DNA of 64,000 bases from the NCBI RefSeq assembly GCF_000597725.1, contig NZ_JFBL01000005.1, positions 1 through 64,000 on the forward strand, written 5' to 3'. Shown here piece by piece: positions 16,689-24,558 of this stretch. Under the pieces are notes generated by a model. It did no database searches. It worked only from the letters and a program-made list of their open reading frames with translations, and was not told the origin of the DNA. Numbering within the stretch: the stretch's first letter is position 1; each line of letters begins with the position of its first letter. This stretch comes from Sulfurospirillum arcachonense DSM 9755. GTDB lineage: Bacteria > Campylobacterota > Campylobacteria > Campylobacterales > Sulfurospirillaceae. The position numbers were made by a program, and so were the translations under genes.

Positions 16689-17786
16689 TTGCTTTTTTTT
16701 AAAATATCTGCTTTTTTCTTTTCTTACTTTAGTGTAACTGCTGTATATGTTATATTTATGCCAAAAATCTTACAAATGATTGGTTATAGTTCTCTTCAAA
16801 TTGGTGTAGTATTTGCCTTAGCTCCTCTGATGCGTTTTCTTGTTCCTTTCTTATTTTTAAAACATATAGAACTTAATAAAAAAGTGTTTTATATCTCTTT
16901 AATATCTGTTTTTCTTAGTTCACTTCTATTTTATATAACTATTAAAAACTTTTATCTATTTATGATACCAAACTTAATTATTGGGGCTTCTTTGGGTCTA
17001 GTTTTACCTTATATTGAAACATATGCAATGGGGCATCTTCAAAAGGGCAATTTTGGTAAATGTAGGATGTTTGGCTCATTTGGTTTTATGATTACAGGTA
17101 TTCTTCTAGCAAAAGATTTAGATAGTTATATTATTGGTTTGAATTATTATCTATTTTTTGTCATCACAGTTTTACTATTTGGTTTTTGGATTACTCATAA
17201 TAACGAAGATTTTAAGCAAAAAGAAAAAAATCCAGATGAAGAAAAATTTGATTTGAAAAAAGTAACATATTTATGGGTAAGTCTATTTTTTATGCAGATA
17301 AGTTTTGGAGCATTTTACAACTTTTTTACTATTTATGAAACTGAAAGAGGTATTAGTTTAGAAATGACCAGTTATCTTTGGGCATTTGGTGTTATTTGTG
17401 AAATTGTATTTTTTTATTTTCAAGGTCCTCTTTTACAAAAAAATCTCTTAAGTGTTTTAAAATTTTCTGTATTTCTTACTATTTTAAGATGGTTGATTCT
17501 ATTTCTTTTTCCTCAATCACTTGTGATGTCTTTTGTATCACAATCATTTCACGCAGTAAGTTTTGCTTTACACCATACAGCTGCGATTAGTCTACTCTAT
17601 TCTATCTATCAAAATAAAAAACTTTCAGCTCAGTTTTATTATGGTTTTTCTTTTGGTTTAGGTGGATTTGTAGGGGCATTGCTTGCTGGATATTTTTATG
17701 GTGACTATCTCTATCTCTATGCTTCTTTTATGGCTCTACTCTCTTTTTTAGCACTATTTAAAGTCAAAAAAACAAATCTTATATAA
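16689..17786 (+). CDS. MFS transporter (MFS_1-like)
   Basis: 365 aa with about 12 hydrophobic segments and a short hydrophilic centre around residues 178-192 (EEKFDLKK). It resembles the MFS_1-like group (nucleoside or phenylpropionate permease type) and is shorter than typical 400-aa MFS proteins. TTG at 16689 is the only start that keeps the first membrane span, with a weak upstream AGAG as ribosome binding site. Last gene of the secG-pyrE run. The substrate cannot be inferred. Confidence 0.82.
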   Translation: MLFFKISAFFFSYFSVTAVYVIFMPKILQMIGYSSLQIGVVFALAPLMRFLVPFLFLKHIELNKKVFYISLISVFLSSLLFYITIKNFYLFMIPNLIIGASLGLVLPYIETYAMGHLQKGNFGKCRMFGSFGFMITGILLAKDLDSYIIGLNYYLFFVITVLLFGFWITHNNEDFKQKEKNPDEEKFDLKKVTYLWVSLFFMQISFGAFYNFFTIYETERGISLEMTSYLWAFGVICEIVFFYFQGPLLQKNLLSVLKFSVFLTILRWLILFLFPQSLVMSFVSQSFHAVSFALHHTAAISLLYSIYQNKKLSAQFYYGFSFGLGGFVGALLAGYFYGDYLYLYASFMALLSFLALFKVKKTNLI

Positions 17787-17789
17787 ACT

Positions 17790-18251
17790 CTATTTTGCTA
17801 AAACAAAATCACTAAAATACACATTTTCTATTTCTATACCAAAAGAATCATAAATTACATTTTGTAAATCTGCTTTATATTGTTGTTTCCCCTTATCAGT
17901 AGCTAATTGAGCACTATCTTGATTTGAAGAAAATCTAAGAACAGTATCTCTTATGTATGGCATCTTTTCTATCAACTCATCTCTACTGCTTTCATCCTTC
18001 ATTTTAAAAGCCATGTCAGCTTTCATATACTTATAAGGCCCCTTACTCATATTGATGAGAATTTTATCCATTGAAACTTCTAATTTATCAGTACTTTTTG
18101 TACTCATTGTACTTCCTGGTGCTACCATTTTTCCAAAACCACCAAAACTTGTATTAGTCTTGCTACTTTTCATAAAAAATGTACCAACAATAAGATACGT
18201 AAGAGCAACTAATATAATTACCAAAGCTGATATTTTTAATATTTTGTTCAT
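17790..18251 (-). CDS. fliL: Flagellar basal-body protein FliL
   Basis: 153 aa. One membrane anchor (residues 5-25) is followed by a Ser/Thr-rich linker and a C-terminal FliL domain with KADMAFKM, MPYIRDTVLRFSS, KADLQNVI and the ending VYFSDFVLAK. FliL surrounds the stator units of the flagellar motor and affects torque and stator assembly. The gene stands alone on the minus strand, converging with the MFS gene three bases away. It is distant from the other flagellar genes, as is common in Campylobacterota. Confidence 0.85.
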   Translation of the reverse strand: MNKILKISALVIILVALTYLIVGTFFMKSSKTNTSFGGFGKMVAPGSTMSTKSTDKLEVSMDKILINMSKGPYKYMKADMAFKMKDESSRDELIEKMPYIRDTVLRFSSNQDSAQLATDKGKQQYKADLQNVIYDSFGIEIENVYFSDFVLAK

Positions 18252-18370
18252 TCTCTATCCTAATATAATTGCTATTTTGAAAGTATACTATTTTTTAATA
18301 GATAAAATTCTTATCTTTTTGAGTATATTTACATCTAAATCGGTATTTTAAAATAAAATTTTATTGAGTG

Positions 18371-18404
18371 ATTCTCTACATGTAAAGCTTTACATGTAGA
18401 GAAT
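18371..18404. terminator. 34-bp perfect palindrome made of two TTTACATGTA motifs
   Basis: Positions 18371-18387 and 18388-18404 are exact reverse complements with no spacer (centre AAG/CTT). The palindrome lies seven bases beyond the typA stop. It is likely the typA terminator or 3' stem, built from two inverted copies of the dispersed TACATGTA motif. A weak T-rich stretch follows on the minus strand. Confidence 0.65.
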
Positions 18405-18410
18405 ATATAA

Positions 18411-20222
18411 TTATTTGTCTTTTTTAGTTTGTCTTTTTCTTTTAGTAGCGTCTAGTTCACGTTTTCTAATACGGATTCCAACAGGAGTTACTTCAACTAA
18501 CTCATCATTTTCAATCCACTCTAGTGCCGCTTCTAAGTTCATTTGACGAGGTGGAACAAGTTTAATTGCTTCATCTGCACCACTACTTCTTACATTACTT
18601 AACTGCTTTCCTTTAATAGGATTTACATCTAAATCATTTGGACGAGCATGCTCACCTAAAACCATTCCTATATAAACTTTTGTTTGAGGTTCAATAAAAA
18701 GTGCCCCTCTTTCTTGAAGATTAAATAGTGAATAACCAAGAGCTGTACCATCTTCCATAGAGATAAGTGCACCATTTTTACGAGTTTCAACACCACCACT
18801 ATGAGGTCTAAAATCTAAAAATGAGTGATTCATAACACCCTCACCTTTAGTATCTGTCAAAAACTGTCCTCTAAAACCGATAAGCCCACGAGCTGGAATT
18901 TCAAATTCGATTCTTGTTTGTCCATCACCCGTTGGGTTCATAGTTGTCATTTGTGCTTTTTTCTTTCCAAGCTTTTCAATTACAGTTCCTGTAAATTCAT
19001 CTGGAACGTCAACTACTAAATGCTCATACGGCTCAAGTTTAACGCCATTTTCTTCTTTGATAATTACTTCTGGACGACCAAGAGAAAATTCAAAACCTTC
19101 ACGTCTCATATTTTCAGCTAAGATAGTAATTTGAAGTTCACCACGACCTGAAACTTTAAACTTACCCTCACCAACATTGTCATATCTCATTGCAATGTTT
19201 GTTTTCATTTCAGCTTCTAATCTCTCATCAATCTTATTTGATGTTACATACTTCCCTTCAAGACCAGCAAGAGGAGAATCATTTACTGCAAAAACAACAG
19301 AAAGTGTAGGTTCTTCAATATGTAATGGATCAAGAGGCATAGGATTTGCAGGATCAACAACACTATCACCAACGTCTAACGTTTCAAAACCAGCGATTGC
19401 TACAATATCACCACTTCCAGCTTCTTCAATATCTATTCTATCAAGTCCTTTAAAACCGATTAGTTTTGAAATACGACCTTTTAGTTGTTCTCCATCAGCT
19501 TTTGCAAGCATAACATTTTGGTTTTTCTTTACTGTTCCATTAAAAATTCTCGCAACACCAATTTTTCCAACATAGTTATCATAATCAAGTGTAAAAACTT
19601 GAAGTTGCAGAGGATTATCAACTGAACCTGTTGGAGATGGTACATTTTTCAAAATTGTATCAAAAAGAGGTATTAAATTTTCATTCGCATCTTCCATTTC
19701 ATATTTTGCATAACCATCTCTTGCAGCTGCATAAACTACAGGAAACTCTAATTGTTCTTCATTTGCATCTAATGCAACAAAAAGATCAAAAAGTTCATCA
19801 ATTACACGCTCTGGATCTGCTGAATCTTTATCAATTTTATTGATAACAACAATAGGGCGAAGACCCAAAGAAAGTGCTTTTTTTACAACAAACTTAGTTT
19901 GAGGCATAACACCTTCATAAGCATCTACTAAAAGTAAAACACCATCTACCATTTTTAAAACACGTTCAACTTCTCCACCAAAGTCAGCATGGCCTGGAGT
20001 ATCTATAATATTAATTTTTGTATCTTTATAGTGTATCGCTGTATTTTTAGAAAGGATTGTAATCCCTCTTTCTTTTTCTAAATCATTACTATCCATCATA
20101 CGCTCATCTGTTTGAGTATGTGCATCAAATGTACCTGATTGTTTTAGTAATTCATCAACAAGTGTAGTTTTACCGTGGTCAACGTGAGCGATAACTGCGA
20201 TATTTCTGTAATCTATATTCAT
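18411..20222 (-). CDS. typA: Ribosome-associated GTPase TypA/BipA
   Basis: 603 aa, full length. The GTPase domain has the P-loop [10 protein letters not shown] near residue 12, switch [17 protein letters not shown], and NKID near 127. The EF-G-like domains and the TypA-specific C-terminus ([25 protein letters not shown]) follow. TypA is a ribosome-binding GTPase needed for ribosome assembly and stress growth. A leader with a hairpin abutting the ribosome binding site and a 21-base element shared with the left-edge gene precedes it. The palindrome at 18371-18404 follows. Confidence 0.97.
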   Translation of the reverse strand: MNIDYRNIAVIAHVDHGKTTLVDELLKQSGTFDAHTQTDERMMDSNDLEKERGITILSKNTAIHYKDTKINIIDTPGHADFGGEVERVLKMVDGVLLLVDAYEGVMPQTKFVVKKALSLGLRPIVVINKIDKDSADPERVIDELFDLFVALDANEEQLEFPVVYAAARDGYAKYEMEDANENLIPLFDTILKNVPSPTGSVDNPLQLQVFTLDYDNYVGKIGVARIFNGTVKKNQNVMLAKADGEQLKGRISKLIGFKGLDRIDIEEAGSGDIVAIAGFETLDVGDSVVDPANPMPLDPLHIEEPTLSVVFAVNDSPLAGLEGKYVTSNKIDERLEAEMKTNIAMRYDNVGEGKFKVSGRGELQITILAENMRREGFEFSLGRPEVIIKEENGVKLEPYEHLVVDVPDEFTGTVIEKLGKKKAQMTTMNPTGDGQTRIEFEIPARGLIGFRGQFLTDTKGEGVMNHSFLDFRPHSGGVETRKNGALISMEDGTALGYSLFNLQERGALFIEPQTKVYIGMVLGEHARPNDLDVNPIKGKQLSNVRSSGADEAIKLVPPRQMNLEAALEWIENDELVEVTPVGIRIRKRELDATKRKRQTKKDK

Positions 20223-20230
20223 CTTTTTTT

Positions 20231-20320
20231 TCTCCTTTTTAATGGGCGAAGCCCATCAAAAATTCCTCTCACTGAAGTTTCGCACTTGGCGAGAATCACT
20301 AGTGAAAAAAATATCTATTT
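20231..20320 (-). promoter_or_regulatory. typA 5' leader element with ribosome-binding-site-proximal hairpin
   Basis: On the minus strand: a shared 21-base element (plus positions 20260-20280, starting AAATTCCTCTCACT), then a perfect ATGGGC/GCCCAT hairpin (20242-20256), then AAAAAGGAGA and the typA ATG. Plus positions 45-65 hold the same element with two mismatches, also followed by a hairpin and AAAGGAG. The conserved order suggests a common translational control element. Confidence 0.5.
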
Positions 20321-20396
20321 TAATTTTTAGGGTTTCTTTTTTAATAAGCTGGATATTATACCCAAAAATTCTTAAAATATCTACATCTAATATAGT

Positions 20397-20411
20397 GGAA
20401 CGTCTTTTGCT
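20397..20411 (+). promoter_or_regulatory. Sigma-54 promoter of the fliK-flgD-flgE operon
   Basis: GGAACGTCTTTTGCT has the -24 GG (20397-20398) and -12 GC (20409-20410) separated by exactly ten bases. It matches the GGAA-N6-TTGC type used by Campylobacterota for rod and hook genes. Confidence 0.8.
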
Positions 20412-20487
20412 TTGTAATCGTAAGATAGTTTTCTCATATGAAAATATAGCTAAAAATTTTATATGAGCATTGGTTAAAGGATAAAAA

Positions 20488-22071
20488 ATGAAAGAGATGT
20501 TTTCTATATCATCTGGTGCAAATATAGCAAAAACAAAACCTGTAGAAACAGCTTCATCAAAAGAAGTTCTTAGTGATGATAAATCTTCTTCAAAAGATTT
20601 TTTATCTATACTTTTTTCTCAAATTAAAGAATCAATTGATATGGGTAAAGACAATGGAAAACTTGCTATAGACATACCTACTGAAGAAGTCAAAATAGAT
20701 TTAAGTAATGATACTGCTGAAAAATCTATTGATGAGCATCTTTTAGAAGATATCTTAAAAGTTATAACCCTATTAAAAAATCCTGATGATAAAAATGTAT
20801 CATTTCCATCATTTTCAAATAAACTAGAAAAAATTATCAATAATGAAACTGCATTAAAAGAGTTAAAAGAAGTAAGTAACATAACTGACTTGCTAAAGCT
20901 ATCTAAAAAATATGACTTAGGATTAGAAAAAATATCTATTAAAAGCCTCGATGTTGAAACTTTTAAAAAAGAGTTTCCTACTCTTGATAAAAAACAGTTT
21001 TTTGAACTGCCTAAAGAGACAAATACTAAAACTAATACCACTCCCATTCAAGCAAAAAAAGAATCTGATATAAAGGCAACTATAATTAATGTCAGAGATA
21101 TGGAAAAATCTACAACGCAAATTAAAAAAGAACCTAGTATATTAGAAAAGATGATGAGTTCTCCTACAAAAGATATAAAAGAAGTTTCTAAACCAAAATC
21201 TGAAGCTTTACATGTAGATAAAGAAATCATAAAAGAAAAAATTATAGAAGATAAAAAAGAAATTACTACAAAAATAACTGAAGAAGTTAAAAAATCTGAA
21301 AAAACTATACAAGAAGTTACTCCCAAAGTTGTTGTAAAATCAGAAGAAAAAGATATTAAAGTAAAAACTATAAAAGAAGATTTAGATACTAAAATAAGTA
21401 AAGAAATAAAAACTCCAGATACTACAAGAGTAAATGAACCTAAAGTAGAATCAAATATACCTAAACAAGGCTCATTTGAAAATATACTACAAGGTATAAA
21501 ACAGACTAAAACTACAATTGAAACTAAACCTACAAATGAAACCAATTTAAAAACTGAAAATTCAAAAGTAGAGAAGCTTCCAAGTGAAACAAATGAAGTT
21601 AAAACAGAACCAGTTACTAATAAAACAGATTTAAAACCTCAGATGAAAGCTGAAACACAATTTGCTAAACAAAACACTACGGCAAAAGAGACTTTTAACA
21701 ACTTTGCAAATGATTTAAGAGAAAAAATAGAAAATTATAAACCACCTATTATGAAAGTACAAATGCTACTTAACCCTAAAGGTTTAGGTGAAGTTGATGT
21801 GGTAGTGGTTAACAGAGGAAATAATTTACATGTAAACATTTCTTCAAATACAAATACCATGTCTTTATTTACACAAAATCAAGCAGAATTTAAAAACTCT
21901 CTTGTGAACATGGGTTTTACAAACTTAGAAATGAATTTTTCAGATCAAAGAGAAAATAAAGAGCAACAGAACAACAATAAGTCGTCAAAAAGTTTTAATG
22001 ATAACTTTGAAGATGAAAATTTAGAAGAAGAGACAACTGCTATAGAATTAGTTGTCCCTCAATATGTATAA
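20488..22071 (+). CDS. fliK: Flagellar hook-length control protein FliK
   Basis: 527 aa. Residues 1-170 are moderately structured. Residues 180-390 are a Lys/Thr/Glu-rich low-complexity stretch, as expected for the molecular ruler part of FliK. Residues about 410-490 form the hook-length control domain (MKVQMLLNPKGLGEVDVVV ... NSLVNMGFTNLEMNFSD). FliK is secreted through the flagellar export apparatus and switches its specificity when the hook is complete. First gene behind a sigma-54 promoter, followed after ten bases by flgD. Two TACATGTA copies lie inside (21209-21216, 21827-21834). Confidence 0.88.
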   Translation: MKEMFSISSGANIAKTKPVETASSKEVLSDDKSSSKDFLSILFSQIKESIDMGKDNGKLAIDIPTEEVKIDLSNDTAEKSIDEHLLEDILKVITLLKNPDDKNVSFPSFSNKLEKIINNETALKELKEVSNITDLLKLSKKYDLGLEKISIKSLDVETFKKEFPTLDKKQFFELPKETNTKTNTTPIQAKKESDIKATIINVRDMEKSTTQIKKEPSILEKMMSSPTKDIKEVSKPKSEALHVDKEIIKEKIIEDKKEITTKITEEVKKSEKTIQEVTPKVVVKSEEKDIKVKTIKEDLDTKISKEIKTPDTTRVNEPKVESNIPKQGSFENILQGIKQTKTTIETKPTNETNLKTENSKVEKLPSETNEVKTEPVTNKTDLKPQMKAETQFAKQNTTAKETFNNFANDLREKIENYKPPIMKVQMLLNPKGLGEVDVVVVNRGNNLHVNISSNTNTMSLFTQNQAEFKNSLVNMGFTNLEMNFSDQRENKEQQNNNKSSKSFNDNFEDENLEEETTAIELVVPQYV

Positions 22072-22081
22072 AGGATAAATT

Positions 22082-22771
22082 ATGAGTACTATAAATAGTG
22101 GAATAACACAAGATTTAAATACAATAGCAAATGGAACAAATTCTACTGCTTCAAGCGTAATAGAAAACCCTGATGGAGTTTTAGGCAAAGACTCTTTTAT
22201 GAAGCTACTTTTAGTTGAACTTCAATACCAAGACCCAACAGAACCTATGGATAGTGAAAAAATTCTTACCCAAACTTCGCAACTCGCATCTCTTGAATCA
22301 GCCACTAATACAAATAAAACTATGGAAAAATTAGCTAGTAGATTAGATAGTAATGGAGATTTACAAGCACTCTCAGCCATAGGGAAAATGGCATCTTTAG
22401 GCTCTAATGCAATTACTCTCCAAGAAAAAGGAAATGCTCAATTTGAAATATATTTTGAAAATGAAATAAAATCAGGGGAACTAATCATTACTGATGTAAA
22501 TGGTGAGAAAGTAAGAACAATATCACTCGATGAACAAGTTGGTGAAAGTGGTGTTTTAGCATTTGAATGGGATGGTACAGATAATAATGGGGAGAAATTA
22601 GACGCAGGATATTATAGTGTAACATCTGAATATCTTGATGCAAATGATGAACAGCAAGCAACTCAATTTGGTATTTACCCTGTTGAATCTGTCAGATACC
22701 AAGATGGTGAAGCTTTTATAAAACTTGGTTCTTCTTATGTTCCTATGAATTATATTCTAGAATTTTTCTAA
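22082..22771 (+). CDS. flgD: Flagellar hook assembly protein FlgD
   Basis: 229 aa. The conserved N-terminal region (GKDSFMKLLLVELQYQDPTEPMDSEKI...QTSQLASLES, residues 38-80) is the FlgD signature. The C-terminal half holds the FlgD Ig-like domain (ITDVNGEKVRTI ... FEWDGTDNNGEKLDAGYYSV). FlgD caps the growing hook and is later lost. It lies between fliK and flgE in the same operon, 15 bases before flgE. Confidence 0.95.
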   Translation: MSTINSGITQDLNTIANGTNSTASSVIENPDGVLGKDSFMKLLLVELQYQDPTEPMDSEKILTQTSQLASLESATNTNKTMEKLASRLDSNGDLQALSAIGKMASLGSNAITLQEKGNAQFEIYFENEIKSGELIITDVNGEKVRTISLDEQVGESGVLAFEWDGTDNNGEKLDAGYYSVTSEYLDANDEQQATQFGIYPVESVRYQDGEAFIKLGSSYVPMNYILEFF

Positions 22772-22786
22772 TAAGGAGAAGATAAT

Positions 22787-24484
22787 ATGAATGCATCATT
22801 TTATAATGGTATTTCTGGTATAGTTTCTTCCCAATATGGAATGGATGTTACTTCTAATAATATTTCTAATATAAGTACTATTGGATTTAAAGGGAGTTCT
22901 ACAGAATTTTCATCACATTTTTCAAGTGCTCTATCTGATTCTTATTTTGATTCTACAACAAATGATATAGGATATGGTAGTAAAGCGAGTGGAACTGCAC
23001 TAGATATGTCCCAAGGTATTTTTCAAGATACAGATAATGTTTTTGATTTAGCATTAGGTGCAGAAGGTTGGTTTGGTATACAAAGTCAAAACAACGAAAC
23101 ACTCTATACACGAGCAGGAAATTTTTCTTTAGATAAAAATGGTGATATGGTTGATGCAAATGGAAATTATCTTTTGGGTACATCTGCAGGTAATATCACT
23201 CCAACAACTCTTCCACCTGCTACAATGGAGGAATTTGGAAGATATTATAATAAAAATACTAATGAACTAGGACAAGCAAATCAAATAGCAAGTGTTACTA
23301 ATATTACACTCAGTAGTGTTGAAGGACAAACAAAAATAAACCTTCCTGAAATCTTATATTATCCAGCTGAAGCTACATCAGCTGTTTCATTCTATGCAAA
23401 TCTTGATCCTGAAATAATAATAGGTGGAACACAAATAGATTTAAACAGTATAGATATAACAAGTACTATTGATACAATAAATCAAACAATAACCATAAAT
23501 GGGACTACTTTAAATACCCCTGAACTTCAAAATCCAAAACAATTAGATGTTGTTTTAATTACTATAACTGATATAAATGGTAAAGCAGTTGAAGCAAGGG
23601 CTTCATTGGATGTAAATTTAAATTGGGTAGTTAATAATGAAGATATTAGTTCTTTAGATACAACAAATCCTTTGGTTACAACAGCAAAACTTCAAACTAC
23701 GCAAGAAATACCTAATGTGGAACATTTTAGTTCTACTGTTATATCACCAGAAGGTAAAAAAGATATTTTAGATATGACTTATACAAAAAGAGTTCCCCAA
23801 TCTGATACTGAAAATATTTGGGATGGAGTTATACAAATCTTATCATTATATGAAACATATGATCCTAGTAAAACATATGACCCAACCTTATATAAAGTAG
23901 ATGAATCTGCTGGAAAAGTTTATAAAATTTTAGATCAACAAGACTCTGTACTAGAGTTTGCCGGAAGTGGAGCAATTTTAAACGCAACAATGCCAACAAT
24001 GTCAAATGGTGGAACTTTTCTTGAAATTAATGTAGGTGAACCAGATACATTTACTGGTTTTACGTCAAATGTAGCTTTAGATAGAACTAGAAGTTCAACA
24101 TATAACGGTTATGTAGAAGGATATTTAAAAGATTATGGAATGGATGGTAATGGAAATGTCATAGCAGAATTTAGTAATGGAAGAAGTACTCCTGTTGCAA
24201 AAATTGCTGTGTATCATTTTCAAAATGACCAAGGACTTGAATCTATGGGTTCTACTATATTTAAAGCTACTCGTAATAGTGGTGATCCAATCTTTTATAC
24301 AAATGAAAATGGTGAAACCATTCAAGGTAGCAAAATTTATTCAAATAAATTAGAAAATAGCAATGTCAATTTAGCTACAGCTTTGACAGAGCTAATTATA
24401 ATGCAAAAATCGTTTGATTCAAATTCAAAAAGCATAACAACAAGTGATCAAATGATTCAAAATGCTATTAATATGAAAGTATAG
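22787..24484 (+). CDS. flgE: Flagellar hook protein FlgE, first copy
   Basis: 565 aa. The N-terminus (SFYNGISGIVSSQYGMDVTSNNISNISTIGFK) is the rod/hook domain, and the C-terminus (NVNLATALTELIIMQKSFDSNSK...) is the matching D0 helix. The centre is a FlgE-type D1-D2 region without close family motifs. It is the third gene of the fliK-flgD-flgE operon and is much shorter than the second hook protein encoded just downstream. In Campylobacterota with two FlgE-like proteins, one is the main hook subunit and the other a minor or junction component. Which is which cannot be decided here. Confidence 0.88.
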   Translation: MNASFYNGISGIVSSQYGMDVTSNNISNISTIGFKGSSTEFSSHFSSALSDSYFDSTTNDIGYGSKASGTALDMSQGIFQDTDNVFDLALGAEGWFGIQSQNNETLYTRAGNFSLDKNGDMVDANGNYLLGTSAGNITPTTLPPATMEEFGRYYNKNTNELGQANQIASVTNITLSSVEGQTKINLPEILYYPAEATSAVSFYANLDPEIIIGGTQIDLNSIDITSTIDTINQTITINGTTLNTPELQNPKQLDVVLITITDINGKAVEARASLDVNLNWVVNNEDISSLDTTNPLVTTAKLQTTQEIPNVEHFSSTVISPEGKKDILDMTYTKRVPQSDTENIWDGVIQILSLYETYDPSKTYDPTLYKVDESAGKVYKILDQQDSVLEFAGSGAILNATMPTMSNGGTFLEINVGEPDTFTGFTSNVALDRTRSSTYNGYVEGYLKDYGMDGNGNVIAEFSNGRSTPVAKIAVYHFQNDQGLESMGSTIFKATRNSGDPIFYTNENGETIQGSKIYSNKLENSNVNLATALTELIIMQKSFDSNSKSITTSDQMIQNAINMKV

Positions 24485-24498
24485 GAACACTTTTTGCT
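24484..24498 (+). promoter_or_regulatory. Sigma-54 promoter of the second hook gene
   Basis: GGAACACTTTTTGCT: GG at 24484-24485 and GC at 24496-24497, ten bases between, overlapping the stop of the preceding gene. It agrees with the sigma-54 site upstream of fliK at nearly every consensus position and lies about 60 bases before the ATG. Confidence 0.82.
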
Positions 24499-24558
24499 TT
24501 AATTTAACTACAACAAATAGAATAATAACTAAGATTATTATCTGTAAAGGATTTTAAA

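Noticed and set aside
20242-20466. Plus-strand frame between typA and fliK
   Set aside because: It covers the typA leader and the sigma-54 promoter, with no ribosome binding site.
21048-21545. Long minus-strand frame opposite fliK
   Set aside because: It mirrors the Lys/Thr/Glu-rich region of FliK; no ribosome binding site and a Ser/Val/Phe-rich product typical of an antisense shadow.
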